A program made the position numbers and the translations under genes. Below are positions 8,889-17,146 of a DNA stretch of 22,841 bases, one piece after another. Source of the stretch: Dehalococcoidia bacterium UBA2979 (GTDB taxonomy: Bacteria > Chloroflexota > Dehalococcoidia > UBA2979). The stretch covers positions 1 through 22,841 of the forward strand of contig DEAP01000098.1 in the NCBI GenBank assembly GCA_002348225.1. The letters run 5' to 3'. Every line of letters starts with the position of its first letter. Position 1 is the first letter of the stretch. Below the pieces are notes generated by a model. It did not search any database, was not told the DNA's origin, and was given only the letters and a program-made list of their open reading frames with translations.

Positions 8889-9773
8889 TTAAGATTCATC
8901 AGACTGACTACCGAGCCAGTGCCTGATCATTCTCCCTGCAATCGACGAGATCGGGGGTATACTCATCCTTCCAGCTCTCAACGAGACAGACAATTCGGAA
9001 CGTGAAAACCAATATCCTTCGACTAATTCATTCTGATCAATTGTAAGATCTTCATATTCCGACACAGCACTATACCCAATCATCACCGACGAGGGATACG
9101 GCCACGACTGCGAACCAAAATATTGGATGTCAGAGACATTGAGCCCGGATTCTTCTTGGATTTCACGAGTGATGGCCTGCTCAAGTGACTCACCCAATTC
9201 CAAGAAACCTGCAAAACAAGAAAACATGTTGCTCTTGTGGCGCTTCCCTCTCGCTAGAGCGACATGCTCTTTGCCGTCTGAAACGAGAACAATTACTGCT
9301 GGATCTATTTTGGGGTAGTGCTTAGCTGAACAGTTAGCGGTCAAGCAGGTGACAGCCATTCCACCATCAGCCTCCTTCGTCGCTGAACCGCATCGCCCGC
9401 AGAAGTTCACGTTTGCTCTCCATAGTACGATCCCACGCGCCATATTGATCAGATCGACAAGCCAGTCAGAGAACTGTGAAATAATTTCCCGTGGATTGAC
9501 GGGTTCTCTCATGTCGATTGGTTCTGATACACCTAAGCAATAGTAGTTATGGGATCCTTCGCTGCCTAAGAATATCTCCATGTGTGTTTCTGGGAAATAT
9601 GAACGTACCTCTTGCTTAGAGAAAAACAGCTTTTCCGGATCTTCTTGCCCGTTCAAAAATAAATCACCATGTGAGTTCAGAACAAGGTACCTAGAATTAT
9701 TTGTAACAGCACGAGCAGCTAGCCACTCACTGCTTTTACGTTCGGCAGCAAATCTCTCGAAAACAATAGACAT
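8889..9773 (-). CDS. nudC: NudC-type Nudix NAD(H) pyrophosphatase / NAD-RNA decapping enzyme
   Basis: Cleaves the pyrophosphate of NADH/NAD and, in characterised NudC proteins, removes 5' NAD caps from RNA. The 294-residue sequence has an N-terminal domain, a four-cysteine zinc ribbon (C125, C128, C143, C148), the YPKIDPAVIVLV strand (153-164) and a full Nudix box from G189 to L211 with REIQEE at 203-208. The SQSWPYPSS segment (221-229), nearly the family's diagnostic SQPWPFPxS, separates NudC from generic Nudix enzymes. It starts 16 nt after clpC, so the two are probably cotranscribed, and ends against rodA. The ribosome binding site is weak (AGAAG directly before the ATG). Confidence 0.93.
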   Translation of the reverse strand: MSIVFERFAAERKSSEWLAARAVTNNSRYLVLNSHGDLFLNGQEDPEKLFFSKQEVRSYFPETHMEIFLGSEGSHNYYCLGVSEPIDMREPVNPREIISQFSDWLVDLINMARGIVLWRANVNFCGRCGSATKEADGGMAVTCLTANCSAKHYPKIDPAVIVLVSDGKEHVALARGKRHKSNMFSCFAGFLELGESLEQAITREIQEESGLNVSDIQYFGSQSWPYPSSVMIGYSAVSEYEDLTIDQNELVEGYWFSRSELSVSLRAGRMSIPPISSIAGRMIRHWLGSQSDES

Positions 9774-9789
9774 CTTCTAGTAGGTACAA

Positions 9790-12318
9790 CTAAGTTAAGG
9801 CCGGTTCTTCAGCATTCTCCATATTCTCTTCGGAGGGTTGTTCGTCGACTGAAGTAGTCTGCATCGCAATTCGCTCAAATTCGATGCTTCCATCTTTCAT
9901 CACCATCTTCACCGTATCACCTTCGTCAAAGTCACCGGATAGTATCCGATCGGACAATTTGTCCTCTACCTCATTTTGTATCAATCGCCTGAGTGGCCTG
10001 GCACCAAATACTGGATCCCAGCCCTTGTCACCGAGATGATCCAGTACGTCCGTATCAACTTCGAGCCGCATGTGCTTCTGGCGCAGATTAGTACGCAGAT
10101 CATTAAGATCGAGGTCGACAATTTGTCGGATATGCTCCGGAGACAGTGCGTGGAAAACTACTGATTGATCAATACGGTTAAGGAATTCTGGCCGGAAAAC
10201 TCTCTTCTCTTCCTCTTCCACCTTGTCCTTCATTCTCAGATACTGGTCCTCAGCGCCCTTCACTTCATCAAGAACGGTTTGAAAACCAACTCTAGAGTCT
10301 TTCCTAATCAAATCTGATCCGACGTTGGAAGTCATAATGATAATAGTATTTCTAAAATCTACCTTCCGACCTTTTGCATCAGATAGGTGGCCATCATCAA
10401 ATATTTGAAGGAGAGTATTAAATACGTCTGGATGCGCCTTCTCTATCTCATCTAGGAGAATTAAACAATAACTTTTTCGCCTAACTACATCTGTTAATTG
10501 TCCACCGTCATCGTACCCAACGTAACCCGGTGGTGATCCAACAAGACGAGAGACTGTGTGCTTCTCCATAAACTCAGACATGTCGATCCGAACAATGTTG
10601 TCCTTTGATCCAAACATAAACTCACCGAGCATCTCAGCCAAATAAGTCTTACCCACACCAGTAGGTCCTAAAAACATAAAGACGCCAATGGGTCGCTTCG
10701 GATCCTTCAGCCCTGCGCTTGCACGGCGGACTGCTCTTGTCACTGCGTCTACGGCATCATCCTGGCCGATTACTTTTTCCTTTATGAAGTTATCCATCTG
10801 CAGCAATCGTTGTGACTCTTCGGCTGCGATCCTTGATAACGGAACTCCAGTCCACTGAGATATTACGTCTCGAATATCATCTTCACCTACAGACGGTTTA
10901 TCTTTTGACTGCTCATCCGAAAATTCTTTTTCCAGACTCTCAAGCTCTATTTCTAATCTTTGCTCTCTCTGTCTCAATTCGTTAGCTTGATCATACTCTT
11001 GATCAGTAGATGCAGCTTCTTTTTCACGACGCAACTCTTCTAAATTCGTCCTCACCTCGCGAAGAGAGGGTGGAACAGCGTACCTACGAATCCTCACACG
11101 AGCTGAAGCTTCATCAATCAAATCGATTGCCTTATCCGGCAAAAATCTATCTGATACATAGCGAGTAGATAGTTCCGCAGCGGCCCCCAGGGCATCATCA
11201 CTAATCGTCAGTTTATGATGTTCTTCGTATGCCTCGCGAACACCTTTGAGGATCTCAATAGTTTCGTCGACGGAGGGTTCTTCCACTCTAACTGGCTGGA
11301 ATCGACGTTCAAGTGCAGCGTCACGCTCAATGTGTTTCCTATATTCATCCAGTGTTGTCGCACCAATAGCCTGGATCTCACCCCTGGCTAGCGCAGGCTT
11401 CAGAATATTTGCGGCGTCTACCGCACCCTCGGCTGCACCTGCACCGACAAGCATGTGTAGTTCATCGATGAATAGCACACAGTTGGAGGCTGATTTTATC
11501 TCCGCAATAACCTTTTTCAAACGTTCTTCAAACTCACCTCGATACTTCGTACCCGCAACTAGCAAACCGATATCAAGCGTGAGCATTCTCTTCCCAATAA
11601 GTGTGTCGGGGACATCACCCGAAATGATCCTATGAGCAAGTCCTTCGGCAATAGCCGTTTTGCCAACTCCAGGTTCTCCCATCAAAACTGGGTTATTTTT
11701 TGTCCGCCTGGATAGGATTTGAACCACTCGCTCAATTTCACTCCCTCGACCCACTATTGGATCAAGTTGCCCTGAACGAGCCATCTCAGTTAAATCTACG
11801 CCTAGCTGATTCAATAGAGGTGTGCGGTCTTTTCGTTGACCAGCTGCAGCCGGTTGCTTAGATGGCTCAGTCCCTGACTGCGACAAAACGCGCTGCGCTT
11901 CATTTCGAACTCGAGCAAGATTGACCCCTAGAGATTCAAGCACTCCCGCGGCGATTCCTTCACCCTCTCGGACCAAACCTAAGAGAATATGTTCAGTTCC
12001 TATATATGAGTGATTCAATCTCCTTGCCTCATCGACAGCAAGTTCAATTACTCGCTTGGCCCTTGGGGTTAGACCGATATCTTCGGAGGAGGCTCGGTCA
12101 CCCGTGCCTATTATGAATTCGACAGATGATCTGACTTTTGATAGTTCGACTGACAAATTGGCCAAAATCTTAGCAGCCACTCCATCACTTTCCCGCACCA
12201 ATCCGAGAAGCAAGTGTTCGGTACCAATGTAATTATGGTTAAACCGCTGGGCTTCATCCTGAGCCAATGTGAGCACTCGTCGAGCGCGCTCGGTGAACTT
12301 ATCGAAACGATCAGCCAT
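9790..12318 (-). CDS. clpC: ATP-dependent Clp protease ATP-binding subunit ClpC
   Basis: Hexameric AAA+ unfoldase that feeds damaged or tagged proteins to ClpP. The 842-residue chain has two N-terminal Clp repeats (about 4-70 and 80-145, each with YIGTEHLLLGL-like signatures at 30-40 and 105-115). AAA module 1 carries Walker A GEPGVGKT (214-221), Walker B FIDE (283-286) and RRF (338-340). A UVR-type coiled-coil middle region (about 418-470) is the ClpC hallmark. AAA module 2 carries Walker A GPTGVGKT (551-558) and Walker B LLDE (621-624). A VGF tripeptide (677-679) fits the ClpP-docking loop, so a ClpP partner is expected elsewhere. The C-terminus is acidic. The ATG is preceded by AGAGGGG with a 10-nt spacer. 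It lies 136 nt after rpsA and 16 nt before nudC. Confidence 0.97.
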   Translation of the reverse strand: MADRFDKFTERARRVLTLAQDEAQRFNHNYIGTEHLLLGLVRESDGVAAKILANLSVELSKVRSSVEFIIGTGDRASSEDIGLTPRAKRVIELAVDEARRLNHSYIGTEHILLGLVREGEGIAAGVLESLGVNLARVRNEAQRVLSQSGTEPSKQPAAAGQRKDRTPLLNQLGVDLTEMARSGQLDPIVGRGSEIERVVQILSRRTKNNPVLMGEPGVGKTAIAEGLAHRIISGDVPDTLIGKRMLTLDIGLLVAGTKYRGEFEERLKKVIAEIKSASNCVLFIDELHMLVGAGAAEGAVDAANILKPALARGEIQAIGATTLDEYRKHIERDAALERRFQPVRVEEPSVDETIEILKGVREAYEEHHKLTISDDALGAAAELSTRYVSDRFLPDKAIDLIDEASARVRIRRYAVPPSLREVRTNLEELRREKEAASTDQEYDQANELRQREQRLEIELESLEKEFSDEQSKDKPSVGEDDIRDVISQWTGVPLSRIAAEESQRLLQMDNFIKEKVIGQDDAVDAVTRAVRRASAGLKDPKRPIGVFMFLGPTGVGKTYLAEMLGEFMFGSKDNIVRIDMSEFMEKHTVSRLVGSPPGYVGYDDGGQLTDVVRRKSYCLILLDEIEKAHPDVFNTLLQIFDDGHLSDAKGRKVDFRNTIIIMTSNVGSDLIRKDSRVGFQTVLDEVKGAEDQYLRMKDKVEEEEKRVFRPEFLNRIDQSVVFHALSPEHIRQIVDLDLNDLRTNLRQKHMRLEVDTDVLDHLGDKGWDPVFGARPLRRLIQNEVEDKLSDRILSGDFDEGDTVKMVMKDGSIEFERIAMQTTSVDEQPSEENMENAEEPALT

Positions 12319-12356
12319 AGTTCCGCATCCCCTCTGCCCTCACCTGATAACAGCCT

Positions 12357-12384
12357 ACCATAGGCCACTTGTTTGAAGCATCAA
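12357..12384 (-). promoter_or_regulatory. Possible promoter of clpC
   Basis: On the minus strand TTGATG (12379-12384) and TATGGT (12357-12362) are separated by 16 nt and lie about 40 nt before the clpC start. The -10 is imperfect. No CtsR heptad pair or CIRCE element was found in the rpsA-clpC gap, so classical Clp heat-shock control is not evident. Confidence 0.3.
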
Positions 12385-12454
12385 GATTGTATTTTTTTCA
12401 GATTTGTACTGAAAATGCGCTCAGCTCACTAGATCTTGTAGTCAAACTGATTTT

Positions 12455-14080
12455 TTAGGTATTCTCGTCAGAGTCTGATTGGTCAGTCTCTCCAGAAGGT
12501 TCCTCGACCGGGTTATCAAGATCTTCTTGAATGTCGCTAGTTGATTCTACAATGTCTGCGTCTGGCTCTATCTCTTCCGCATCCTGATCGACTGAAGATG
12601 CCTGCGCAAATGCTTGTTCCATAGCCGTCTGCTGGGGCGCTCTATCAGTCGCTGCTTCTCGTTCGATTCTGGCACTGGCAGCGCGAGACTCACGCGCCTC
12701 TCTATCCACCGAAGCTCTCTCTTCGACAGCAGCATTCTCTGCTTTACGTTGTTCAAATCTTTGTTCCGCTATGGTAGCTTCCTCGCTTAATTCTTCACGG
12801 ACTGAATCTGGGAAACCGATTATTCGCCCAAGAGAATCAAATTGCCAGCCGAGAGCAAGAGCCTCATCTCTTGCGTCTCGCAGTGACAGTCCCAACCGAT
12901 GGCGATCGCGTTCAATCTTCTCAATCTTGACTGGTATCACATCGCCCTCATCTAGAATCTCCTTAGGACTCGAAATTCTACGATCAACCATCGAGGACAC
13001 ATGAATTAGGCCCTCTACAGGTCCTGGGAGACGAGCAAATGCACCGAAATTGACCAATCGAGTAATTACACTCGGAACTACATCTCCAATTTGATATCGA
13101 GTGATGAGGTCATCCCACTGCTCCGGTGCGGCACGCCTGACAGACAAAGCTATCTTTTTCGTATCCTGATCGATACGAAGTATATAAACTTTTATTTCCT
13201 GACCTATACTAAACATTTCCTCAGGATTCGCATTCCGATCCCAAGAAATTTCAGACAAGTGTGCAAGACCATCGGCACCGCCCAGATCTACAAATATTCC
13301 AAAAGGCCTAATAGAAGTAATTATCCCAGTACGTATGTCACCAGGATGTAGTTCGTCCAATAATTTCTCTTTTTGTTCTGCTCGCCATTCCTGATTAGCA
13401 GCACGTTCTGAAAGAATTACTCGGTTTCGCTTTCTATTTATTTCTATAACTTTTAGTTTTAGTGATTTTCCTACTTGACTTCCTAATGGAGCAACTCCGT
13501 CACTCCCAGGCTTAGCCCCGACGACCTGTGACATCGGGATGAAAGCATTAATACCTTCAACGTTTGCTAGAAGACCACCCTTATTAAAGCTCGTAATTTC
13601 TGCTTCAAACACTTCACCGTTGTCATGCCAGTCCTGTAAGATTTTCCAACCCTGTTCACCACGCGCCTTATCCATAGATAGACCGACCTGGCCAGCAGCG
13701 GTTTCTGCTTGGACGACGGACACAGTTACTTCTTGACTAATTTCTAATTTACTCAATGGATCTGCTCCAAGAAGCAACATTTCCGAAGTTGGTACAAATC
13801 CCTCTGATTTATGGCCGATATCCACCAGAATGCCTTCACGCTCAACAGCCATGACGGTGCCAGTGAGAGTCTCACCTCTCTTCAATGGCCGAATACTTGA
13901 AATATCTACGGCCGCGAGCAATGACTCCATGTCTTCGAAATCTTCTTCTATCCTGGGTGTGCCTGCGGAGGCAGAATCGGGAGGGGGGCTGTGGTCATCT
14001 TTTGTGGCCTCGTCCTGAGATTTTTCCAAAGAGATATTCTCCTCTGACACAGCCTGATCTTCTATTTGTTCTTCACTCAA
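12455..14080 (-). CDS. rpsA: 30S ribosomal protein S1 (four S1 domains)
   Basis: RNA-binding protein that helps the 30S subunit capture mRNA. The 541-residue protein has an acidic N-terminal extension (1-55), four S1/OB repeats at about 68-138, 155-226, 246-316 and 331-402, and a long Glu/Asp/Ala-rich, probably disordered tail from about 428 to the end. Repeat 3 (PFGIFVDLGGADGLAHLSEIS, mainly 259-279) is closest to the consensus. Four domains match the shorter S1 proteins of Gram-positive-type bacteria rather than the six-domain proteobacterial form. The start is TTG at 14080: no ATG or GTG lies in frame nearby and AAGGGGG sits 10 nt upstream. The TTG is inside an inverted repeat, which may limit initiation. 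The gene lies between the 5S rRNA gene and clpC. Confidence 0.94.
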   Translation of the reverse strand: MSEEQIEDQAVSEENISLEKSQDEATKDDHSPPPDSASAGTPRIEEDFEDMESLLAAVDISSIRPLKRGETLTGTVMAVEREGILVDIGHKSEGFVPTSEMLLLGADPLSKLEISQEVTVSVVQAETAAGQVGLSMDKARGEQGWKILQDWHDNGEVFEAEITSFNKGGLLANVEGINAFIPMSQVVGAKPGSDGVAPLGSQVGKSLKLKVIEINRKRNRVILSERAANQEWRAEQKEKLLDELHPGDIRTGIITSIRPFGIFVDLGGADGLAHLSEISWDRNANPEEMFSIGQEIKVYILRIDQDTKKIALSVRRAAPEQWDDLITRYQIGDVVPSVITRLVNFGAFARLPGPVEGLIHVSSMVDRRISSPKEILDEGDVIPVKIEKIERDRHRLGLSLRDARDEALALGWQFDSLGRIIGFPDSVREELSEEATIAEQRFEQRKAENAAVEERASVDREARESRAASARIEREAATDRAPQQTAMEQAFAQASSVDQDAEEIEPDADIVESTSDIQEDLDNPVEEPSGETDQSDSDENT

Positions 14081-14089
14081 ACTTTGAGT
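14075..14089 (-). promoter_or_regulatory. Inverted repeat covering the rpsA start codon
   Basis: ACTCAAA and TTTGAGT flank a single central base. In the mRNA, ACTCAA can pair with TTGAGT over a 3-nt loop, and the TTG start is the first half of the downstream arm. The Shine-Dalgarno AAGGGGG lies just upstream (14091-14097). The structure is short and A/U-rich, so its stability is modest; a DNA-binding operator is an alternative reading. Confidence 0.35.
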
Positions 14090-14153
14090 TCCCCCTTTTT
14101 CATATAGAGTTAATCCTACCGTACCTCATTCGAACTATTTACTAAGCTCGAGA

Positions 14154-14180
14154 CACAAACAAGGCCGCCAGTCGACGGCC
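14154..14180 (-). terminator. Intrinsic terminator of the 5S rRNA gene
   Basis: On the minus strand GGCCGT (14175-14180) pairs with GCGGCC (14163-14168) around a 6-nt loop, giving a GC-rich 6-bp stem followed directly by TTGTTTGTG. It begins 15 nt after the 5S 3' end and precedes rpsA, so 5S transcription probably ends here. Confidence 0.7.
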
Positions 14181-14195
14181 CTAGTAGGAATAAAG

Positions 14196-14312
14196 TCTGG
14201 CGATGGCCTATTTTCCGCACCCAGTCACCCAGGCAGTATCGTCAGCGCTGTAACGTTTCACTTCCGTGTTCGGAATGAGAACGGGTGGTTCCGTCACGCT
14301 CTAATCACCAGA
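14196..14312 (-). rRNA. rrf: 5S ribosomal RNA
   Basis: The 117-nt minus-strand sequence runs from TCTGGTGAT at the 5' end to ATCGCCAGA at the 3' end. These pair over nine positions (one G-T) to form helix I. The universal loop segment CCGAACACGGAAGTGAAAC (a 5S signature) is present, as is the later GATACTGCCTGGGTGAC region. It lies between an SDR gene and rpsA on the same strand, with no 23S or 16S on either side in this window. Its own promoter ends 6 nt upstream and a hairpin terminator follows 15 nt downstream, so it appears to be an independent transcription unit. Confidence 0.96.
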
Positions 14313-14318
14313 CCATTT

Positions 14319-14347
14319 ATTCTAAAGGCGGTATCAGATCTGTGCAA
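14319..14347 (-). promoter_or_regulatory. Promoter of the 5S rRNA gene
   Basis: On the minus strand TTGCAC (14342-14347) is followed after exactly 17 nt by TAGAAT (14319-14324), a strong sigma-70-type match. The 5S 5' end begins 7 nt after the -10, where transcription should start. A 10-bp palindrome CAACGCGTTG (14345-14354) overlaps the -35 and could be a control site. Confidence 0.7.
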
Positions 14348-14381
14348 CGCGTTGGGCCCGGCTGTGCAGCGTATATATTAG

Positions 14382-15152
14382 TTAGAAACCACCGCCGTTA
14401 ACCGCGATTCTTTGATTCGTCAAATAGCGACCATCTTCTGAGACTAGATATGCCACAGCGGCGGCTATGTCCTCTGGCGTGCAAACGAACCCGAATGGTG
14501 CTGTTGCGTCGCGCTCCCTCATATCATCTGAACCAGGTAACAGTGTGATCAGTTTTCGTCCCATATCTGTATCTACCAAGCCTGGAGCGACCACATTAAC
14601 TCTCATCCCGTGCACTCTTTCTTCCTTCGCAAGTGTGTACGCCAAAGCCTCCATACCAGCCTTACCAATGCTGTAGAGTCCCATCCTTTCGGAATACGAA
14701 TCTGTGGCGACTGAAGAAATCATCACAATGTCACTACGAGCAGCATCTCTCATGTGCGGGACGAGCGCTTTACACATATGGATTGGTCCCCAGAGATTAG
14801 CACCGATGAGCAAGTTGAACTGGTCGTAGGTGGCCTCAGTAACCGTTGGCCGATCGATCCCGCTGGAACCAATTCCTGCGTTATTTATCAAAATATCGAT
14901 CTGACCAAAGTCGGAAATTGCCTGTGCAACCATAGCCTCGCAAGATTCTCTATCAGACACGTCAGCTTTGTAGGTCTTCGCAATAACCCCTAAGTCGGCT
15001 ATTTCACTCGCGACCTCTTCCGCAGCAGATTGACTATTGGCATAATTTACTGCAACATTCGCTCCCATCTCCGCCAGACGCAAACTAATTGCTCTACCAA
15101 TACCTCGACTTCCACCCGTAACAAGAGCATTCCTACCTTCTAATCCAGACAT
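14382..15152 (-). CDS. SDR-family NAD(P)-dependent oxidoreductase (FabG-like)
   Basis: Classical short-chain dehydrogenase/reductase of 256 residues with cofactor motif TGGSRGIG (12-19), NNAG (90-93), the catalytic Ser in ISS (S146/S147) and YxxxK at Y160-K164. The C-terminus ends in VNGGGF like FabG-type enzymes. The substrate cannot be read from sequence; it could reduce a beta-keto compound or oxidise an alcohol. The ATG at 15152 is preferred over a GTG six bases upstream because TAGGAG sits 5 nt before the ATG and overlaps that GTG. It begins 8 nt after the M42 peptidase gene and is the last gene of the five-gene operon, just before the 5S promoter. Confidence 0.92.
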   Translation of the reverse strand: MSGLEGRNALVTGGSRGIGRAISLRLAEMGANVAVNYANSQSAAEEVASEIADLGVIAKTYKADVSDRESCEAMVAQAISDFGQIDILINNAGIGSSGIDRPTVTEATYDQFNLLIGANLWGPIHMCKALVPHMRDAARSDIVMISSVATDSYSERMGLYSIGKAGMEALAYTLAKEERVHGMRVNVVAPGLVDTDMGRKLITLLPGSDDMRERDATAPFGFVCTPEDIAAAVAYLVSEDGRYLTNQRIAVNGGGF

Positions 15153-15160
15153 ATTCACTC

Positions 15161-16249
15161 CTAACTAAACGAACTAATATCTTTGATTACGGTCTCAGTC
15201 AATTCCGTCACTACCTTTGTCACCAGCCGGACACACTCCGCTATATCTCTTATATCAACGACTCCCTGATGACTGTGCAAATATCGGGTCGGAACCGCAA
15301 TATTCACTACAGGTACCCCAGCGCGAGTGCGCTGCACTGCTGAACCGTCCTGGCCATATCCGCTTAGGACATTGAACTGAATCGGTATGCTCTCTCTTTC
15401 CGCGATTGATACCACAAAATCTCTAAAGCGAGTGTTCGGGAGCATGGAACTATCATGAAAAAATATACTCGGCCCGGCACCCAGCTCCTCTTGTGCTTCG
15501 TCGAGCGTAATGCCTGGATAGTCTGCAGCTACACCGCTTTCAAGATTAATAGCGATATCGGCGTCAGCTACGAATCCTGCTGTTTGTGCTCCTCGCAAAC
15601 CCACTTCCTCCTGTACAGTTGCCGCCCCAATTACAGAGACACCAAGCCGACGATCTTTCAGCTGCTTCAGTACTTCAATCATTATCGCAACACCGACTCT
15701 GTCGTCCCATGCTTTTCCTATTAGCCGATTCCCGCCTGCAAATTTCACGAACTTGGTATCTGGGTATACCGGATCACCCGGTCTCACGCCTAACCGATTA
15801 ATTGCGTCATCGGCTGATTCAGCACCTATATCAAGGAACATCTGTTCCATTTTGAATACCTGAGATCTTTCGTTTTGATCCATCACGTGAACCGTCTTGA
15901 TCCCAGTTATCGCTGGTATGTCACCGCTTCGCGTGCGAACCATCCAACGTTGTCCTATAACTGCCTGTGCCAACCAACCACCCAGCGGGTGAAATTTGAG
16001 ATAGCCTTCCGGAGTAATCCGTTTTATCATGAGCCCTAACTCATCCATATGAGCTGATAGCAATACCTTCGTGTCACTTTGTGGTGCACTAAGAACCGAA
16101 ATAGAAGAACCAAGTCCATCAGTGGTCTGAAAATCAACAAGATCAGCTAATTCTCTTTCAACTATCTTCCGAACGGGATCTTCAAACCCACTCGGACCAC
16201 CAACGTTTGATAATTCCTCAAGGAGAGGGATTAAATCAGATCTCGACAT
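15161..16249 (-). CDS. M42 family metallopeptidase (FrvX/CelM-like aminopeptidase)
   Basis: Probably a cytosolic di-zinc or di-cobalt aminopeptidase forming large tetrahedral particles, as known for M42 enzymes. The 362-residue sequence carries the expected metal-site pattern: AHMDE with H67 and D69, WDDR with bridging D182, QEE at 213-215 (E214/E215, catalytic and ligand), NLES with E237, and a terminal His near YLHSH (H325 or H327). The insertion domain lies at about 75-165. GGAG with a 7-nt spacer precedes the ATG. The gene lies between two SDR genes with gaps of 18 and 8 nt. It could act on a peptide or on an amide intermediate of the operon's pathway; the annotation as glucanase seen for some homologues is not supported here. 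Confidence 0.9.
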   Translation of the reverse strand: MSRSDLIPLLEELSNVGGPSGFEDPVRKIVERELADLVDFQTTDGLGSSISVLSAPQSDTKVLLSAHMDELGLMIKRITPEGYLKFHPLGGWLAQAVIGQRWMVRTRSGDIPAITGIKTVHVMDQNERSQVFKMEQMFLDIGAESADDAINRLGVRPGDPVYPDTKFVKFAGGNRLIGKAWDDRVGVAIMIEVLKQLKDRRLGVSVIGAATVQEEVGLRGAQTAGFVADADIAINLESGVAADYPGITLDEAQEELGAGPSIFFHDSSMLPNTRFRDFVVSIAERESIPIQFNVLSGYGQDGSAVQRTRAGVPVVNIAVPTRYLHSHQGVVDIRDIAECVRLVTKVVTELTETVIKDISSFS

Positions 16250-16267
16250 AAAGCTACTCCTTCATAT

Positions 16268-17077
16268 TCACCAAGCCGACCAACCGCCGTCAATCGGGAG
16301 GATTACTCCGTTAACGTAAGAAGACGCCGGAGACGCGAGAAATAATATCGATGAATCCAATTCACCTATCTCACCTATGCGTCCCATCGGAGAGAATAGT
16401 CTCATTCGTTCCTCCATCTCGGCAGGAATCTCTCCTGTAGATGGATCAACTGTCATCTCCGTTTTAAAGTAAGCCGGTGCAACGGCATTAGTTGTAATGC
16501 CATAATGTCCCCACTCAACTGCCAGTTGTCTGACCATATTATCCAACCCACCCTTACTTGCTGAATAGCCAATATTCCTATGGACTGGATTACCATGGGA
16601 CCCCATAATCGAGCTGATCATTATGATTCTCCCACCTGACCATGACACATCAGGATCAGTCGCACGTTCTATCATTTGTTGGCCTACAATTTGCGCTGCG
16701 TAGAAGGCGCCATTTAAGTTCGTTTGAATAGCTGCCTCCCATTTGTCATCAGGATGAGTTTCAGCTCTCTTTAATGGGGCGATCCCGGCGGCGTACAGTA
16801 AAATATCGACACTACCTAACTGCGAATCTATGTCTGCAACGGCCCCTGTAAGTTCATTTCGATGAGTCACGTCTGCCGCAACATTCGCCGTCCGGACACC
16901 TAATTCTGAACAGGATGCTCCAACTTCCAAGAGACGCTCTTCCCTGCGCGCTATTAGACCAACATCGGCTCCAGCTGAAGCAAATGCAAGCGCAGCTTCG
17001 CGCCCTAATCCACTTGAGGCACCTATCACAAGCGCGACTTTTCCGTTGAGCCCGAAGCGATCTGTTAGACCTTCCAT
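16268..17077 (-). CDS. SDR-family oxidoreductase, 269 residues
   Basis: Short-chain dehydrogenase/reductase with cofactor motif GASSGLG (19-25), catalytic Ser in ISS (155/156), YSASK with Y171 and K175, and the C-terminal SYVNGVILPIDGGWSAW typical of the gluconate/FabG-like group. The usual NNAG is changed to YAAG (95-98). The open frame extends to a TTG at 17092, but ATG at 17077 is preferred because GATAGG sits 6 nt before it and nothing resembling a ribosome binding site precedes the TTG. It is 69 nt downstream of the amidohydrolase gene and 18 nt upstream of the M42 gene. Substrate unknown; differences from the second SDR suggest a separate step. Confidence 0.9.
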   Translation of the reverse strand: MEGLTDRFGLNGKVALVIGASSGLGREAALAFASAGADVGLIARREERLLEVGASCSELGVRTANVAADVTHRNELTGAVADIDSQLGSVDILLYAAGIAPLKRAETHPDDKWEAAIQTNLNGAFYAAQIVGQQMIERATDPDVSWSGGRIIMISSIMGSHGNPVHRNIGYSASKGGLDNMVRQLAVEWGHYGITTNAVAPAYFKTEMTVDPSTGEIPAEMEERMRLFSPMGRIGEIGELDSSILFLASPASSYVNGVILPIDGGWSAW

Positions 17078-17146
17078 CGCCAACCTATCCAAAGAATTAT
17101 TCTTTAGCTATCTACGAAATACTCTTGACTCGGTTCTCGACTATAT

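Noticed and set aside
12395..12415. TTTTCAG/CTGAAAA hairpin between rpsA and clpC
   Set aside because: Considered as the rpsA terminator. On the transcribed minus strand the stem is A/T-rich and followed by A residues, not T, so it does not meet intrinsic terminator rules.
9774..12454. CtsR or CIRCE heat-shock operator at clpC
   Set aside because: No GGTCAAA heptad pair and no CIRCE 9-bp inverted repeat were found in the upstream gap.
15153..15158. GTG start six bases upstream for the second SDR
   Set aside because: The GTG overlaps the TAGGAG ribosome binding site; the ATG at 15152 has ideal spacing.
17078..17092. TTG start for the first SDR
   Set aside because: No ribosome binding site precedes it, while ATG 17077 has GATAGG at a 6-nt spacing.
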